Positions 28,564 to 38,765 of a stretch of DNA of 64,000 bases are shown in pieces. Location: positions 5,990,501 to 6,054,500 of the forward strand of contig NZ_CP150919.1 of NCBI RefSeq assembly GCF_039909015.1. The letters are read 5' to 3'. How positions within the stretch are numbered: position 1 is the first letter of the stretch; each line of letters starts with the position of its first letter. Under the pieces are notes generated by a model. That model ran no database searches, was not told the DNA's origin, and saw only the letters and a list, made by a program, of their open reading frames with translations. The position numbers were made by a program, and so were the translations under genes. This stretch comes from Pseudomonas grandcourensis (GTDB lineage Bacteria > Pseudomonadota > Gammaproteobacteria > Pseudomonadales > Pseudomonadaceae).

Positions 28564-29586
28564 TCAGGACGACATCAGCTCGGCCTTGACCAGCTTGGCC
28601 TGCTCGTCGGCGTGATACGAGGAGCGTACCAACGGGCCCGAGGCAACGTTCTTGAAGCCCATCTTGTAGCCTTCCTCGGCGAACCAGGCGAAGGTGTCCG
28701 GGTGCACGAAGCGCTGCACCGGCAAGTGACTGCGGGACGGTTGCAGGTACTGGCCGAGGGTCAGCATGTCGATGTCGTGCTCGCGCATGCGCTTCATGAC
28801 TTCGATGACTTCTTCGTCGGTCTCGCCCAGGCCCAGCATCAGGCCGGACTTGGTCGGAATGTGCGGCATCATCTGCTTGAAACGTTGCAGCAGGGTCAGC
28901 GACCACTGGTAGTCCGAACCCGGACGCGCGGCCTTGTACAGGCGCGGCACGGTCTCCAGGTTGTGGTTGAACACATCCGGCGGCTCGGCAGCGGTGATTT
29001 GCAGCGCAATGTCCATGCGGCCACGGTAGTCCGGGACCAGGGTCTCGAGCTGCACGTTCGGCGACAGCTTGCGGATTTCACGGATGCAGTCGGCAAAGTG
29101 CTGGGCACCGCCGTCACGCAGGTCGTCGCGGTCTACCGAGGTGATCACGACGTACTTGAGTTTCAAGTCGGCGATGGCGATGGCCAGGCTTTCCGGCTCG
29201 TTGACGTCCAGTGGCTTCGGACGGCCGTGGCCGACGTCGCAGAACGGGCAACGACGGGTGCAGATGTCACCCATGATCATGAAGGTCGCGGTGCCACCGG
29301 AGAAGCACTCGCCCAGGTTCGGGCAGGATGCCTCTTCGCAGACGCTGTGCAGCTTGTGTTTGCGCAGCAGGGCCTTGATGCGGTCGACTTCCGGCGAAAT
29401 CGGGATGCGTACACGAATCCAGTCCGGCTTCTTCGGCAGTTCGGTGGTCGGAATGATCTTTACCGGGATGCGTGCAACCTTTTCGGCGCCGCGCAGCTTG
29501 ACGCCGGCTTCAACCTTGGGACGCGGGGCCGGGCGCTCGGTGACATCGAGCGTCGGGATCATGGTTTGCACTGCATCAGTAGTCAT
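28564..29586 (-). CDS. lipA: Lipoyl synthase
   Basis: A 340-residue radical-SAM enzyme that inserts two sulfurs into the octanoyl chain on lipoyl domains. Two iron-sulfur sites are visible: [13 protein letters not shown] for the auxiliary cluster (about residues 82-94) and CTRRCPFC for the SAM cluster (about 109-116). The C-terminal serine of the auxiliary cluster lies in [10 protein letters not shown]. It begins 1 bp after the lipB stop, so the two are coupled. Confidence 0.97.
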   Translation of the reverse strand: MTTDAVQTMIPTLDVTERPAPRPKVEAGVKLRGAEKVARIPVKIIPTTELPKKPDWIRVRIPISPEVDRIKALLRKHKLHSVCEEASCPNLGECFSGGTATFMIMGDICTRRCPFCDVGHGRPKPLDVNEPESLAIAIADLKLKYVVITSVDRDDLRDGGAQHFADCIREIRKLSPNVQLETLVPDYRGRMDIALQITAAEPPDVFNHNLETVPRLYKAARPGSDYQWSLTLLQRFKQMMPHIPTKSGLMLGLGETDEEVIEVMKRMREHDIDMLTLGQYLQPSRSHLPVQRFVHPDTFAWFAEEGYKMGFKNVASGPLVRSSYHADEQAKLVKAELMSS

Positions 29587-29587
29587 A

Positions 29588-30235
29588 TCAGTCGATTCCG
29601 CCCGTCAGGGTCGTCTGCTCAGCATAGTCGAGGTGTTTGACGAGCTGCGCGCGCAGCCGGGCACTTACCTCGGCAAATTCAATCGATCCTGCGTGATCGC
29701 TCAGCTGGGTCATCGCCAGCCCGGCATAGCCGCAGGGATTAATCCGTCGAAACGGTTCCAGGTTCATGTCCACGTTCAAGGCCAGGCCATGAAAGGAACA
29801 ACCGTGGCGGATCCGTAGACCCAGGGAAGCGATTTTCGCCCCGTTGACGTAGACACCCGGTGCATCGGGCTTGGCCACGGCGGTGACACCGTAACTGGCC
29901 AGCAGCTCGATCAGGCATTGCTCCATCCGGCTGACCAGATCGCGCACGCCAAACCCGAGCTTGCGCACGTCCAGCAGCAGATAAGCCACCAGCTGGCCGG
30001 GACCGTGGTAGGTCACCTGACCACCACGGTCGACCTGCACCACCGGAATATCACCAGGAAGCAGCAGATGTTCGGCCTTGCCAGCCTGCCCCTGGGTGAA
30101 CACCGCAGGGTGTTCCACCAGCCAGATCTCGTCGGCGGCATCGCTGCCGCGTTCGTTGGTGAAGCGTTGCATGGCATGCCAGACCGGCTCGTAAGCCATC
30201 TGGCCGAGCTCGCGAAAGCCCAGCACACCGGACAT
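29588..30235 (-). CDS. lipB: Octanoyl-[ACP]:protein N-octanoyltransferase
   Basis: A 215-residue enzyme that moves octanoate from acyl carrier protein to lipoyl domains. Conserved strings are [20 protein letters not shown] (about 70-89), [11 protein letters not shown] with the catalytic Lys, and [11 protein letters not shown] with the catalytic Cys. ATG 30235 shares one base with the ybeD stop (TGATG); a GTG one codon earlier is an alternative. With lipA it forms the endogenous lipoate pathway. Confidence 0.96.
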   Translation of the reverse strand: MSGVLGFRELGQMAYEPVWHAMQRFTNERGSDAADEIWLVEHPAVFTQGQAGKAEHLLLPGDIPVVQVDRGGQVTYHGPGQLVAYLLLDVRKLGFGVRDLVSRMEQCLIELLASYGVTAVAKPDAPGVYVNGAKIASLGLRIRHGCSFHGLALNVDMNLEPFRRINPCGYAGLAMTQLSDHAGSIEFAEVSARLRAQLVKHLDYAEQTTLTGGID

Positions 30236-30510
30236 CACAGCACCATGTGCACGAAACCGGTTGCCCGCAGTTCGCTGTTGATGTTGTACAGCTGATCCTG
30301 GTCGGTCGCGACGATGTGCAACTGAATCGTGGTGTATTTGCCGTTGCTGCTCTGGCGCTCGTCAACGCGCTCATCGTTGATCGTTGCATGTTTGCGCACG
30401 ATGTCGATGATTCTGTCCTTGTTGCCCGCGCCGGTGTCGCTGATCACCTTAACCGGGTAATCATTGGCAGGGAACTCGATCTTTGGCGCCTTTACTTCGG
30501 TATCGGTCAT
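30235..30510 (-). CDS. ybeD: YbeD/DUF493 family protein
   Basis: A 91-residue protein of the DUF493 family with an ACT-like ferredoxin fold, commonly next to dacA and lipB. Family features are the N-terminal [14 protein letters not shown] and the middle [19 protein letters not shown]. Its function is not established; an ACT-like fold suggests ligand binding. The TGATG overlap with lipB indicates coupled translation. Confidence 0.92.
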   Translation of the reverse strand: MTDTEVKAPKIEFPANDYPVKVISDTGAGNKDRIIDIVRKHATINDERVDERQSSNGKYTTIQLHIVATDQDQLYNINSELRATGFVHMVL

Positions 30511-30597
30511 GGCGTAACGGCCTCGTAAGCGTAAGCCGTGGCGACGGGCATGGCTGCGCGCCAGATCAGCGCGGAGCCATGCAGGTGCACACTAAAT

Positions 30598-31755
30598 TCA
30601 GTTGAACAAGCCGTAGAAGAATAGACGGATGCTATCCCACATGCGACGGAAGATACCACCTTCCTCGACAGCGTCCAGAGCGATCAGATCGGCGCTGTGC
30701 ACCACCTTGTCGTCCAGTTTCACTTCGACTTTACCGATCACGTCGCCCTTGGCGATTGGCGCGACCAGCTGCGGGTTCATGGTCATGCTGGCAGCGAGCT
30801 TTTTCAGCTGGCCTTTTGGCAGGGTCATGGTCAGGTCTTCAGCCAGACCGGCCTTGACCTGGTTGGTGGAGCCTTTCCAGACCGGAGCCTGAGCCAGCTC
30901 GGTGCCCTTCTGATAGAAGGTCTGGGTTTCGAAGAAACGGAAACCGTAGGTCAGCAGCTTCTGGGTTTCGGCGGCACGGGCCACTTCGCTGTTGGTGCCG
31001 AAGACCACGGCGATCAGGCGCATGCCATCACGTACGGCCGAGGACACCATGCAGTAGCCGGCTTCGTCGGTGTGGCCGGTTTTCAGGCCGTCGACGGTCT
31101 TGTCGCGCCACAGCAACAGGTTGCGGTTCGGTTGCTTGATGCCGTTCCAGAAGAACTCTTTCTGCGAGTAGATCGCGTAATGAGCCGGGTCTTCGTGGAT
31201 GATCGCGCGAGCCAGCACCGCCATGTCGTGAGCCGACGAATAGTGCTCAGGGTTCGGCAGGCCTGTCGGGTTCATGAAGTGGGTGTTGGTCATGCCCAGG
31301 TCGGCGACGGTCTTGTTCATCAGGTCGGCGAAGGCGTCTTCGCTACCGGCGATGTGCTCGGAGAGCGCGACACTGGCGTCGTTGCCCGACTGGATGATGA
31401 TGCCGTGCAGCAGGTCGCTGACAGTGACTTGCGAGCCGACCTTGATGAACATCCGCGAACCGCCGGTACGCCAGGCGTTTTCACTGACGGTCACCGGATC
31501 GTTTTCGCCGATCTGGCCACGACGGATTTCCAGGGTCGCGATGTACGCGGTCATCAGCTTGGTCAGGCTGGCCGGTGGCAGACGCTGGTCACCATTGTTC
31601 TCGACCAGCACGTTGCCGCTGCTGGCATCCATGAGCACATAGGCCTTGGCGGCCAGTTGTGGTGGCGAAGGCATCATCTCGACCGCGAATGCGGCGGGTG
31701 AGAGGAGCAGCGGGACTAGCAGGAACAGGCGTTTGGCAAAGGTGGTGATGTTCAT
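30598..31755 (-). CDS. dacC: D-alanyl-D-alanine carboxypeptidase (PBP5/6 type)
   Basis: A 385-residue penicillin-binding protein that trims the terminal D-Ala of murein pentapeptides in the periplasm. Signal peptide 1-24. Active-site motifs are SLTK with S63 and K66, SGN at 123-125, and KTG at 225-227. A beta-sheet domain follows, and the C-terminal MWDSIRLFFYGLFN is the amphipathic membrane anchor. Called dacC in P. aeruginosa and dacA in E. coli; these labels are not equivalent and the choice here follows the pseudomonad usage. Confidence 0.94.
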   Translation of the reverse strand: MNITTFAKRLFLLVPLLLSPAAFAVEMMPSPPQLAAKAYVLMDASSGNVLVENNGDQRLPPASLTKLMTAYIATLEIRRGQIGENDPVTVSENAWRTGGSRMFIKVGSQVTVSDLLHGIIIQSGNDASVALSEHIAGSEDAFADLMNKTVADLGMTNTHFMNPTGLPNPEHYSSAHDMAVLARAIIHEDPAHYAIYSQKEFFWNGIKQPNRNLLLWRDKTVDGLKTGHTDEAGYCMVSSAVRDGMRLIAVVFGTNSEVARAAETQKLLTYGFRFFETQTFYQKGTELAQAPVWKGSTNQVKAGLAEDLTMTLPKGQLKKLAASMTMNPQLVAPIAKGDVIGKVEVKLDDKVVHSADLIALDAVEEGGIFRRMWDSIRLFFYGLFN

Positions 31756-31950
31756 CCGTCTCTCGAAATCGCTAATGGAAACTGCCCGAAGGCAAAACTA
31801 ATCAAATGACTTTCTAACGAGTCATCGCGTGTTCAGTTGCTCACTCAGTCACCCTTGCCGGGCTTTTGTTCTTCAACGAGTCAACAACCTGGTTCGCCCC
31901 CCAATACCGCAGACGAACCGTCAATCAAGCTCTACGTATTACTTCGTGGC

Positions 31951-32961
31951 TTACTCGGTCACAACACTCGGCGAACCGAGATTGGCCAAGCGCACACTGT
32001 TCTGCACCTGCTGGATTTCACCCGGCGATCCAATCGGGCCCAGGCGAACCCGATGCAGGGTCTGCTGATTGCGCACGATCGAGCTGATGAACACCGGAGC
32101 GCTCACCATCCCGCTGAGCTTCGATCTCAGGAGTTCTGCAGCGTCCGGGTTGGCGAACGCGCCCACCTGCAGATACTGGCCAGAGGCTGGTACAGAAGCG
32201 TTTTTTTTTGCATCAAGCTGCACAGGCACCACCGCGGCGGCGTGTTGCTGCGGCGGAGGCGTCCATTGTTCGACGGTGCCGGCCGAAGCCGTGATCACCG
32301 GGGCGCTATTCTGCGCGACTTTCGGTTCGTTGAGCATTAATGGTGCCGGACGGCCCTTGGCGGCCCACCATTGCTGCGGGTCGATGCCTTCAACCTTGAC
32401 CCGCGCGGTGCCGGTTTCGGCGTAACCGAGTTTCTTGGCGGCAGCGTAGGACAAGTCGATGATCCGGTCCGAGTAGAACGGACCGCGGTCATTGACTCGC
32501 AGGATCACGCTCTTGTTGTTGTCCAGGTTGGTCACCCGGACGTAACTTGGCAGTGGCAATGTCTTGTGCGCGGCACTCATGCCGTACAGGTCATACACTT
32601 CGCCGTTGGCGGTGTTCTGGCCGTGGAACTTGGTGCCGTACCAGGACGCCGTACCCGACTGCACGTAGGTCTTGGACTCTTGCAACGGGAAGTAGGTCTT
32701 GCCCAGCACGGTGTACGGGTTGGCCTTGTACGGGCCGGTGTGCAGGGTCGGCGTGGCGTCCGGGATACGCGAAACGTCGACATCCCACCATGGCGCGCCA
32801 TCCTTGTGGGCGCGGTTGATGTCCAGCCCCGGCGTCGTGCGCACGGCGGTGCTGCTGGTCTTCTGGGCCGGCGCGCGACTGGTCGAACAACTGGCGACCA
32901 GCACTGCCAGCGCGGCGAATGCCATCAGCTTCAGGGGTTTATTGATAGGCAATGCCCGCAT
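31951..32961 (-). CDS. rlpA: RlpA septal peptidoglycan glycosyl hydrolase, lipoprotein
   Basis: A 336-residue outer-membrane lipoprotein. Lipobox LVASC with C25. The double-psi beta-barrel catalytic domain lies at about 100-195 (SGTASWYGTKFHGQNTANGE; Asp in RVNDRGPF). A C-terminal SPOR domain (about 258-333, LQVGAFANPDAAELLRSKL) binds denuded glycan at the septum. In P. aeruginosa RlpA is a lytic transglycosylase that cuts glycan lacking stem peptides. The start overlaps the sltB1 stop by one base (TAATG). Confidence 0.95.
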   Translation of the reverse strand: MRALPINKPLKLMAFAALAVLVASCSTSRAPAQKTSSTAVRTTPGLDINRAHKDGAPWWDVDVSRIPDATPTLHTGPYKANPYTVLGKTYFPLQESKTYVQSGTASWYGTKFHGQNTANGEVYDLYGMSAAHKTLPLPSYVRVTNLDNNKSVILRVNDRGPFYSDRIIDLSYAAAKKLGYAETGTARVKVEGIDPQQWWAAKGRPAPLMLNEPKVAQNSAPVITASAGTVEQWTPPPQQHAAAVVPVQLDAKKNASVPASGQYLQVGAFANPDAAELLRSKLSGMVSAPVFISSIVRNQQTLHRVRLGPIGSPGEIQQVQNSVRLANLGSPSVVTE

Positions 32962-33971
32962 TACTTGACGCCCCGTGCTTGGACCAGCTGTTCAGACAGT
33001 TGATGTACGGCCATGGCGTACATCACGCTGCGGTTATATCGCGTGATCGCGTAAAAATTCTTCAGGCCCATCCAGTACTCGGGGCCATTGTCGCCTTCCA
33101 GGCGGAACGCAGTAACCGGCATATCATCGCGCAGCGCATCATGACTTGACCACCCCAGGGCTCGCAACTCCCCGACGGTTTTCGTCGGTTCGATTCCTGT
33201 GGTCAAACCTTCGTCGACCTGATCGCCACGGACATCGGCGCGGCTGACCACCGGTTCGCCTGCAACCCAGCCATGACGCTTGAAGTAACTGGCGACACTG
33301 CCAATGGCATCGTCCGGGTTGGTCCAGATGTTGATATGGCCATCACCGTCGAAATCCACCGCATAGGCGCGGAAACTGCTCGGCATGAATTGCGGCAATC
33401 CCATTGCACCGGCGTAGGAGCCCTTGAGCGTCAACGGATCGACCTGCTCTTCGCGGGCCAGCAGCAGGAACTCACGCAACTCCTTGCGGAAAAACTCGGC
33501 ACGGGGAGGATAGTCGAAACCCAGGGTCGACAAGGCATCGATCACCCGGAAATTTCCGGTATTACGGCCGAAAAAGGTTTCAACGCCGATGATCGAGACA
33601 ATCACCTGGGCCGGCACGCCGTATTCCTGCTCGGCACGGGCCAGCACCGCTTCGTGCTGACGCCAGAAATCCACACCCCGGGCGATGCGCGCATCGGTTA
33701 TGAACATCGGGCGATATTCGCTCCACTGCTTGACCCGTTCGGCGGGCTTCGAGATGGCGTCCAGAATCGACTGCTTGCGCTCGGCTTCGCGGAACACGCC
33801 CATCAATTGTTCGCCGGCGAAACCGTAGTCGCGGGTCATTTCACCGACGAACTCGGCCACCTGGGGTGAACCTTCGTAGTCGCCGGCCAACGCTTCCTGC
33901 ATGGTGCCAAGGATGCTTACCAGGCCGACCCATGGCGCGTATCGAGTCGCCCAGCCACGCATTACTTGCAT
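32961..33971 (-). CDS. sltB1: Soluble lytic murein transglycosylase B, SltB1-type
   Basis: A 336-residue MltB-family enzyme. ATG 33971 is selected because AAGGTGA lies about 8 nt upstream; the frame opens at 34007. An N-terminal hydrophobic segment with EALAGDYEG looks like a cleavable signal peptide near residue 30. Catalytic E131 sits in IGVETFFGRNTGNFRV, with YAGAMGLPQFMPSSFR and DFDGDGHINIW after. It has no lipobox, unlike the other MltB member at 26.1 kb. It lies between rodA and rlpA in the wall-synthesis operon. Confidence 0.93.
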   Translation of the reverse strand: MQVMRGWATRYAPWVGLVSILGTMQEALAGDYEGSPQVAEFVGEMTRDYGFAGEQLMGVFREAERKQSILDAISKPAERVKQWSEYRPMFITDARIARGVDFWRQHEAVLARAEQEYGVPAQVIVSIIGVETFFGRNTGNFRVIDALSTLGFDYPPRAEFFRKELREFLLLAREEQVDPLTLKGSYAGAMGLPQFMPSSFRAYAVDFDGDGHINIWTNPDDAIGSVASYFKRHGWVAGEPVVSRADVRGDQVDEGLTTGIEPTKTVGELRALGWSSHDALRDDMPVTAFRLEGDNGPEYWMGLKNFYAITRYNRSVMYAMAVHQLSEQLVQARGVK

Positions 33972-33988
33972 TGAAAATTTCACCTTAT

Positions 33989-35131
33989 TCAAACCTGCGC
34001 GATCCACTTGCGATGGGTATGGATCGACATCAAAACCCCAAACGCTGACAGTAGCGTCACCAGCGAAGTTCCTCCGTAGCTAATGAACGGCAACGGCACC
34101 CCCACCACCGGCAACAGGCCACTGACCATACCGATGTTGACGAAAACATAAACAAAAAACGTCATGGTCAGGCTGCCCGCGAGCAACTTGCCGAACAATG
34201 TCTGCGCCTGGGCGGTAATCACCAGGCCGCGGCCGATCAACAGCAGGTAGATCAGCAACAGCGCGCAGATCCCCACCAGGCCGAACTCTTCACCCATTAC
34301 CGCAATGATGAAGTCGGTATGGCTTTCCGGCAGGAAGTCCAGGTGCGACTGAGTGCCCAGCAACCAACCCTTGCCGAACACACCGCCGGAGCCGATGGCG
34401 GCCTTGGACTGGATGATGTTCCAGCCGGTGCCGAGCGGATCGCTCTCCGGGTCGAGGAACGTCAGGATCCGCTGCTTCTGGTAGTCGTGCATGATGAAGA
34501 ACCACATGGCAATCGCCACCGGAACCGCGGCGGCCAGCACACTGAGGATCCAGCGCCAGCGCAAGCCACCCATGAACAGCACGAAAGCGCCGCCGGCCAG
34601 GATCAGCAGCGAAGTGCCGAGGTCCGGTTGGCGCACGATCAGAATGAACGGCACGCCGATCAGCATCAGGCTGATGCCCACATGCTTGAGCTGCGGTGGC
34701 AATGTGCGTTTGGACAGATACCAGGCGATGGTTGCCGGCATCAGGATTTTCATGAACTCCGAGGGCTGGAAGCGCACGACACCGGGGATATTGATCCAGC
34801 GAGTGGCGCCCATGGCGTTGTGGCCCATGACATCCACCACCACCAGCAACATCACACCGATCACATACCCGACCGGCACCCAACGAGCCATGAAGCGCGG
34901 CTCGAACTGAGCGATGACGATCATCGAGACCAGACCGATGCCGAACGAAGTGGCCTGCTTGGCCAGCAGGTCCCAGCTCTTGCCACTGGCCGAATACAGT
35001 ACGAACAGACTGCCGGCGGCCAGGGTCAACAGCAAAATCAGCAGCACGCCATCGATGTGCATGCGTTGCAGCAGCGTCGCGCGACGACGCATCACATCCT
35101 CACTGGAGAGCATGCGATCAAAATTATTCAT
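33989..35131 (-). CDS. rodA: Rod-shape SEDS peptidoglycan glycosyltransferase RodA
   Basis: A 380-residue polytopic membrane protein of the SEDS family that polymerises lipid II with PBP2 in the elongasome. Conserved segments are GATRWINIPGVVRFQPSEFM, which marks the SEDS family, and PVVGVPLPFISYGGTSLV near the C terminus. ATG 35131 (MNNFDRML) overlaps the mrdA stop by 8 bp; the frame is open further but only overlapping mrdA. Its partner PBP2 is immediately upstream. Confidence 0.96.
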   Translation of the reverse strand: MNNFDRMLSSEDVMRRRATLLQRMHIDGVLLILLLTLAAGSLFVLYSASGKSWDLLAKQATSFGIGLVSMIVIAQFEPRFMARWVPVGYVIGVMLLVVVDVMGHNAMGATRWINIPGVVRFQPSEFMKILMPATIAWYLSKRTLPPQLKHVGISLMLIGVPFILIVRQPDLGTSLLILAGGAFVLFMGGLRWRWILSVLAAAVPVAIAMWFFIMHDYQKQRILTFLDPESDPLGTGWNIIQSKAAIGSGGVFGKGWLLGTQSHLDFLPESHTDFIIAVMGEEFGLVGICALLLIYLLLIGRGLVITAQAQTLFGKLLAGSLTMTFFVYVFVNIGMVSGLLPVVGVPLPFISYGGTSLVTLLSAFGVLMSIHTHRKWIAQV

Positions 35132-37019
35132 CACGGGCCGTGGCCTCCGCGCTAGTAGGACTGGCGTATTCGGCTTTGAGGTGACCGTCCTGGTCGAGCA
35201 ACCAGGCGTCCATGATCTGACGCACCACTGGCGCGGCGACGCCGGAGCCGGACTCACCGTTCTCGACCATCACCGACACCACGATCTGCGGATCGTCCGC
35301 CGGGGCGAAGCCCACGAACAAGGCGTGGTCGCGATGGCGTTCCTGAACCTTGGAGCGGTCGTACTTCTCACCCTGCTTGATCGCGACCACTTGGGCCGTA
35401 CCACTCTTGCCGGCGATGCGGTACTGCGCACCGATCGAAGCCTTGCGTGCCGTACCGCGGGCGCCGTGCATCACCTGCTGCATGCCGTGGTTGACCTTGG
35501 TCCAGTCAGACGGGTCGCGCAGGATGATGTCCGGCATCGGGTTCTGATCCACCGGTTTCTCGCCTTCGATGGTCTTGGCCAGGTGCGGACGGTTCCAGAT
35601 GCCTTTGTTGGCCACCAGCGCGGTGGCCTGGGCCAGCTGCAACGGGGTCGACTGCATGTAGCCCTGACCGATCCCGAGAATCAGCGTTTCACCCGGGAAC
35701 CATGCCTGGCGGCGGGTCGCGCGCTTCCATTCGCGGGTCGGCATCAGACCCGGCGACTCCTCGAACATGTCCAGGGAAACCTTCTGACCGATACCGAACT
35801 TGGACAGGTACGACGACAACCGATCGATCCCCAGCTTGTGGGCCAGGTCATAGAAGTAGGTGTCGTTGGAACGCATGATCGCCGTGTCGAGGTCGACAAA
35901 ACCATCACCGGTGCGGTTCCAGTTGCGGTACTTGTGATCGTAGTTGGGCAACATGTAGTAACCGGGGTCGAACACCCGGGTCGAGGCAGTCACCACGCCC
36001 GAATCCAGACCGGCAATCGCCACAGCAGGCTTGATGGTCGAACCCGGCGGATACAGACCGCGCAGTACGCGGTTGAACAGCGGCCGGTCGATGGAGTCGC
36101 GCAGTTCGGCATAGGCCTTGGAGCTGATGCCGGTGACGAACAGGTTCGGATCGAAGCTCGGCTGACTGACCATCGCCAGCACCTCGCCGGTTTTCGGGTT
36201 CAGGGCCACCACCGCACCACGACGACCGCCGAGCGCGGCTTCGGCGGCTTCCTGCAATTTGATGTCCAGGCTCAGGACGATGTCTTTGCCGGAAACCGGT
36301 TCGGTGCGCTTGAGCACCCGCAATACACGGCCCCGAGCGTTGGTCTCGACCTCCTCGTAACCCACCTGACCATGCAGCTCCGGCTCATAGAAGCGCTCGA
36401 TGCCGGTTTTACCGATTTGATGGGTGCCGCTATAACTGACCGGGTCCAGAGTCTTGAGCTCTTTCTCGTTGATCCGCCCCATGTAGCCCACCGAGTGCGC
36501 AAAATGCGCGCCCTGGGGATAGTGACGAACCAGTTGCGCGACCACTTCCACCCCGGGCAGGCGGAACTGGTTCACGGCAATTCGCGCGATCTGCTCTTCA
36601 GTCAGCTCGAACAGGATCGGCACCGGCTCGAATGGCCGGCGCCCCTGACGCATGCGCTTCTCGAAGATCACCCGGTCCTCGGGCGTCAGTTCCAGCACTT
36701 CGACGATCACGTCGAGCACTTGCTGCCAGTCGCCGGACCGCTCGCGGGTCATGCTCAGGCTGAAACTCGGCCGGTTATCGGCAATCACCACGCCGTTGCG
36801 GTCGAAGATCAAGCCACGGGTCGGCGGAATCGGCTGCACGTGGACGCGGTTGTTTTCCGACAGGGTCGAGTGATACTCGTACTGGATCACCTGCAGGAAA
36901 TACAGGCGCGCGATCAGTACGCCAATCAGCGTTACCACCGCAATTGCCCCGAACACGACGCGGCCACGCACCAGACGGGCGTCTTTTTCGTGGTCCTTGA
37001 TGCGGATCGGCTGGGACAT
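35124..37019 (-). CDS. mrdA: Penicillin-binding protein 2
   Basis: A 631-residue class B transpeptidase that cross-links new wall material for cell elongation. One N-terminal membrane helix (about 22-42), a pedestal domain with PTRGLIFDRNGVVIADN, and a transpeptidase domain with the SxxK motif in PPGSTIKPAV, the SxN-type motif in MRSNDTYFY and the KSGT motif in IAGKSGTAQV. ATG 37019 (MSQPIRIKDHE) is chosen by conservation. It lies 10 bp after rlmH and overlaps rodA. Confidence 0.96.
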   Translation of the reverse strand: MSQPIRIKDHEKDARLVRGRVVFGAIAVVTLIGVLIARLYFLQVIQYEYHSTLSENNRVHVQPIPPTRGLIFDRNGVVIADNRPSFSLSMTRERSGDWQQVLDVIVEVLELTPEDRVIFEKRMRQGRRPFEPVPILFELTEEQIARIAVNQFRLPGVEVVAQLVRHYPQGAHFAHSVGYMGRINEKELKTLDPVSYSGTHQIGKTGIERFYEPELHGQVGYEEVETNARGRVLRVLKRTEPVSGKDIVLSLDIKLQEAAEAALGGRRGAVVALNPKTGEVLAMVSQPSFDPNLFVTGISSKAYAELRDSIDRPLFNRVLRGLYPPGSTIKPAVAIAGLDSGVVTASTRVFDPGYYMLPNYDHKYRNWNRTGDGFVDLDTAIMRSNDTYFYDLAHKLGIDRLSSYLSKFGIGQKVSLDMFEESPGLMPTREWKRATRRQAWFPGETLILGIGQGYMQSTPLQLAQATALVANKGIWNRPHLAKTIEGEKPVDQNPMPDIILRDPSDWTKVNHGMQQVMHGARGTARKASIGAQYRIAGKSGTAQVVAIKQGEKYDRSKVQERHRDHALFVGFAPADDPQIVVSVMVENGESGSGVAAPVVRQIMDAWLLDQDGHLKAEYASPTSAEATARDE

Positions 37020-37029
37020 GAGGGCAGAA

Positions 37030-37497
37030 CTACTTGTGGTAAGGGTGACCGGACAGCACGGTCCAGGCACGGTACATCTGTTCGCCGATCAGGATCCGCA
37101 CCAGCGGGTGCGGCAAGGTCAGCGGCGACAACGACCAACGCTGGTCAGCCCGGGCACAGACTTCCGGCGCCAACCCTTCGGGGCCGCCGACCATGAAGTT
37201 GACCGTACGCGAGTCCAGCCGCCAGCGATCGAGCTCGACCGCCAGTTGCTCGGTGCTCCAGGGCTTGCCATGGACTTCGAGAGTGACAATCCGCTCGTTC
37301 GGCCCGACCTTGGCCAGCATGGCTTCGCCTTCCTGGCGGATGAAACGGGCCACGTCGGCGTTCTTGCCACGGGTATTGAGCGGTATTTCCACCAGTTCCA
37401 GCGCCAGCTCGGACGGAAGACGCTTGGCATATTCATGCCAGCCTTCTTCCACCCATTTGGGCATGCGTGAACCGACGGCGATCAGTCGCAGTCGCAC
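37030..37497 (-). CDS. rlmH: 23S rRNA (pseudouridine-1915-N3)-methyltransferase
   Basis: A 155-residue SPOUT-family methyltransferase that modifies pseudouridine 1915 in helix 69 of 23S rRNA. The knot motifs are [14 protein letters not shown] (about 100-113) and [20 protein letters not shown]. The length equals that of E. coli RlmH. The start is GTG 37497. It follows rsfS by 9 bp, the common rsfS-rlmH-mrdA-rodA order. Confidence 0.96.
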   Translation of the reverse strand: MRLRLIAVGSRMPKWVEEGWHEYAKRLPSELALELVEIPLNTRGKNADVARFIRQEGEAMLAKVGPNERIVTLEVHGKPWSTEQLAVELDRWRLDSRTVNFMVGGPEGLAPEVCARADQRWSLSPLTLPHPLVRILIGEQMYRAWTVLSGHPYHK

Positions 37498-37506
37498 AGC
37501 GGTCCC

Positions 37507-38001
37507 TTATTCCTGGTCTTTGTTGAGCTTGTTGAAATGCTCGTGACCCACTTCAGGGCTGTGGTGCTTGCCATCGGCTGCACGGCTCTGCTCGGCACCT
37601 TTCCACAGGCGCTCCAGGTCGTAGAACTGACGGGCGTTGGAAGTCATCATGTGGACGATCACGTCGTCCATGTCCAACAGCACCCAGTCGCTGTCGCCCT
37701 TGCCTTCTTCACCCAGCGGCTTGATACCCAGGGCTTTGACGGCCTCGCGAACCTTGTCCAGCATCGCGCCGATCTGGCGGTTGGAGGTACCGGTAGCGAT
37801 GATCATGTAGTCAGTGATGCTCTGCTTGTCGCGAACATCAATCACCAGCACGTCCTGGGCCTTGACGTCTTCCAGGGCGGCTACGGCGATCTTGACCAGA
37901 TCGTCGCCTTTAGGCGGCTCGGCGGCGAGGACCTTTTCCGGCAGCGGGGCACTCTTGAATGTGCCTTTGCGTTTTACTTTGCTTTCGTTGTTGCTCGTCA
38001 T
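37507..38001 (-). CDS. rsfS: Ribosomal silencing factor RsfS
   Basis: A 164-residue protein that binds L14 of the 50S subunit and blocks subunit joining in starvation. The RsfS core (about residues 34-140) has LEDVKAQDVLVIDVRDKQSI, MIIATGTSNRQ and SDWVLLDMDDVIVHMM. A basic 30-residue N-terminal extension and a His/Lys-rich tail are longer than usual; the true start could be internal, but ATG 38001 is the best visible one. Confidence 0.92.
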   Translation of the reverse strand: MTSNNESKVKRKGTFKSAPLPEKVLAAEPPKGDDLVKIAVAALEDVKAQDVLVIDVRDKQSITDYMIIATGTSNRQIGAMLDKVREAVKALGIKPLGEEGKGDSDWVLLDMDDVIVHMMTSNARQFYDLERLWKGAEQSRAADGKHHSPEVGHEHFNKLNKDQE

Positions 38002-38074
38002 ATAAAACTCGTTTTGCTCGTTTGTTCGGGCGCTTCAATACACGTTGTTGCCACGTGCCTTGAGGCACTCCCAT

Positions 38075-38764
38075 TCAGTTCGACGCACGGTAGAGCCCGT
38101 GCGCATCGATGTAGGCCAGGACCGCGTCGGGCACCAGGAAACGTACCGACTTACCGCTGGCCAGCAGTTGACGGATCTGGGTGGCGGATACCGCGAGCGG
38201 TGTCTGCCAGACGAATGCAATCTGTCCGCTCGGCCCTTTGAGGGCCAGCGGGTCGCTCACCGAGCGCGCTGCCAGCAGGTTGCGCAAGGCATCCGGCGGT
38301 TCGCTGTCGGCATCCGGGCGTTGCAACACCAGGATATGGCAATGCTGGAGCAACTCTTCCCAGCGGTGCCAAGTGGGCAGGCCGCAAAAAGCGTCCCAGC
38401 CCAAAAGCAGAAAAACCTGGTCATCCGCGGCCAGTTCGGCGCGCATCAGTTCCAGGGTATCGATGGTGTAGGACGGTTTGTCCCGCTGCAATTCGCGGGC
38501 GTCCACCACCAACGGTGCCACACCGGCCACCGCGCACTCGACCATCGCCAGACGGTCTTTTGCCGACACCTGCGGCGTGTCCCGATGGGGCGGCCTGGCA
38601 CTGGGTGTCAGACGCAACTCATCGAGCGCCAGGGTTTCGGCGACTTCCAGTGCACCGCGCAAGTGGCCGATGTGCACCGGGTCGAACGTTCCGCCCAGCA
38701 CGCCAATGCGGCGAGGGGCTGGCTCGCTGACGGTGACCGGTGCTGACGGGTCGAAGTCGCCCAA
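38075..38764 (-). CDS. nadD: Nicotinate-mononucleotide adenylyltransferase
   Basis: A 229-residue nucleotidyltransferase making deamido-NAD from NaMN and ATP. The motifs are [16 protein letters not shown] (about 21-36) and the C-terminal [16 protein letters not shown]. The only start that fits is TTG 38764, one base after the proA stop, with AGGAG 10 nt before it. A short non-conserved N-terminal stretch of about 18 residues results. Confidence 0.93.
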   Translation of the reverse strand: MGDFDPSAPVTVSEPAPRRIGVLGGTFDPVHIGHLRGALEVAETLALDELRLTPSARPPHRDTPQVSAKDRLAMVECAVAGVAPLVVDARELQRDKPSYTIDTLELMRAELAADDQVFLLLGWDAFCGLPTWHRWEELLQHCHILVLQRPDADSEPPDALRNLLAARSVSDPLALKGPSGQIAFVWQTPLAVSATQIRQLLASGKSVRFLVPDAVLAYIDAHGLYRASN

Positions 38765-38765
38765 G

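Noticed and set aside
34914..37196. 760-codon open frame on the plus strand
   Set aside because: It is antisense to rodA, mrdA and rlmH, which carry all expected motifs.
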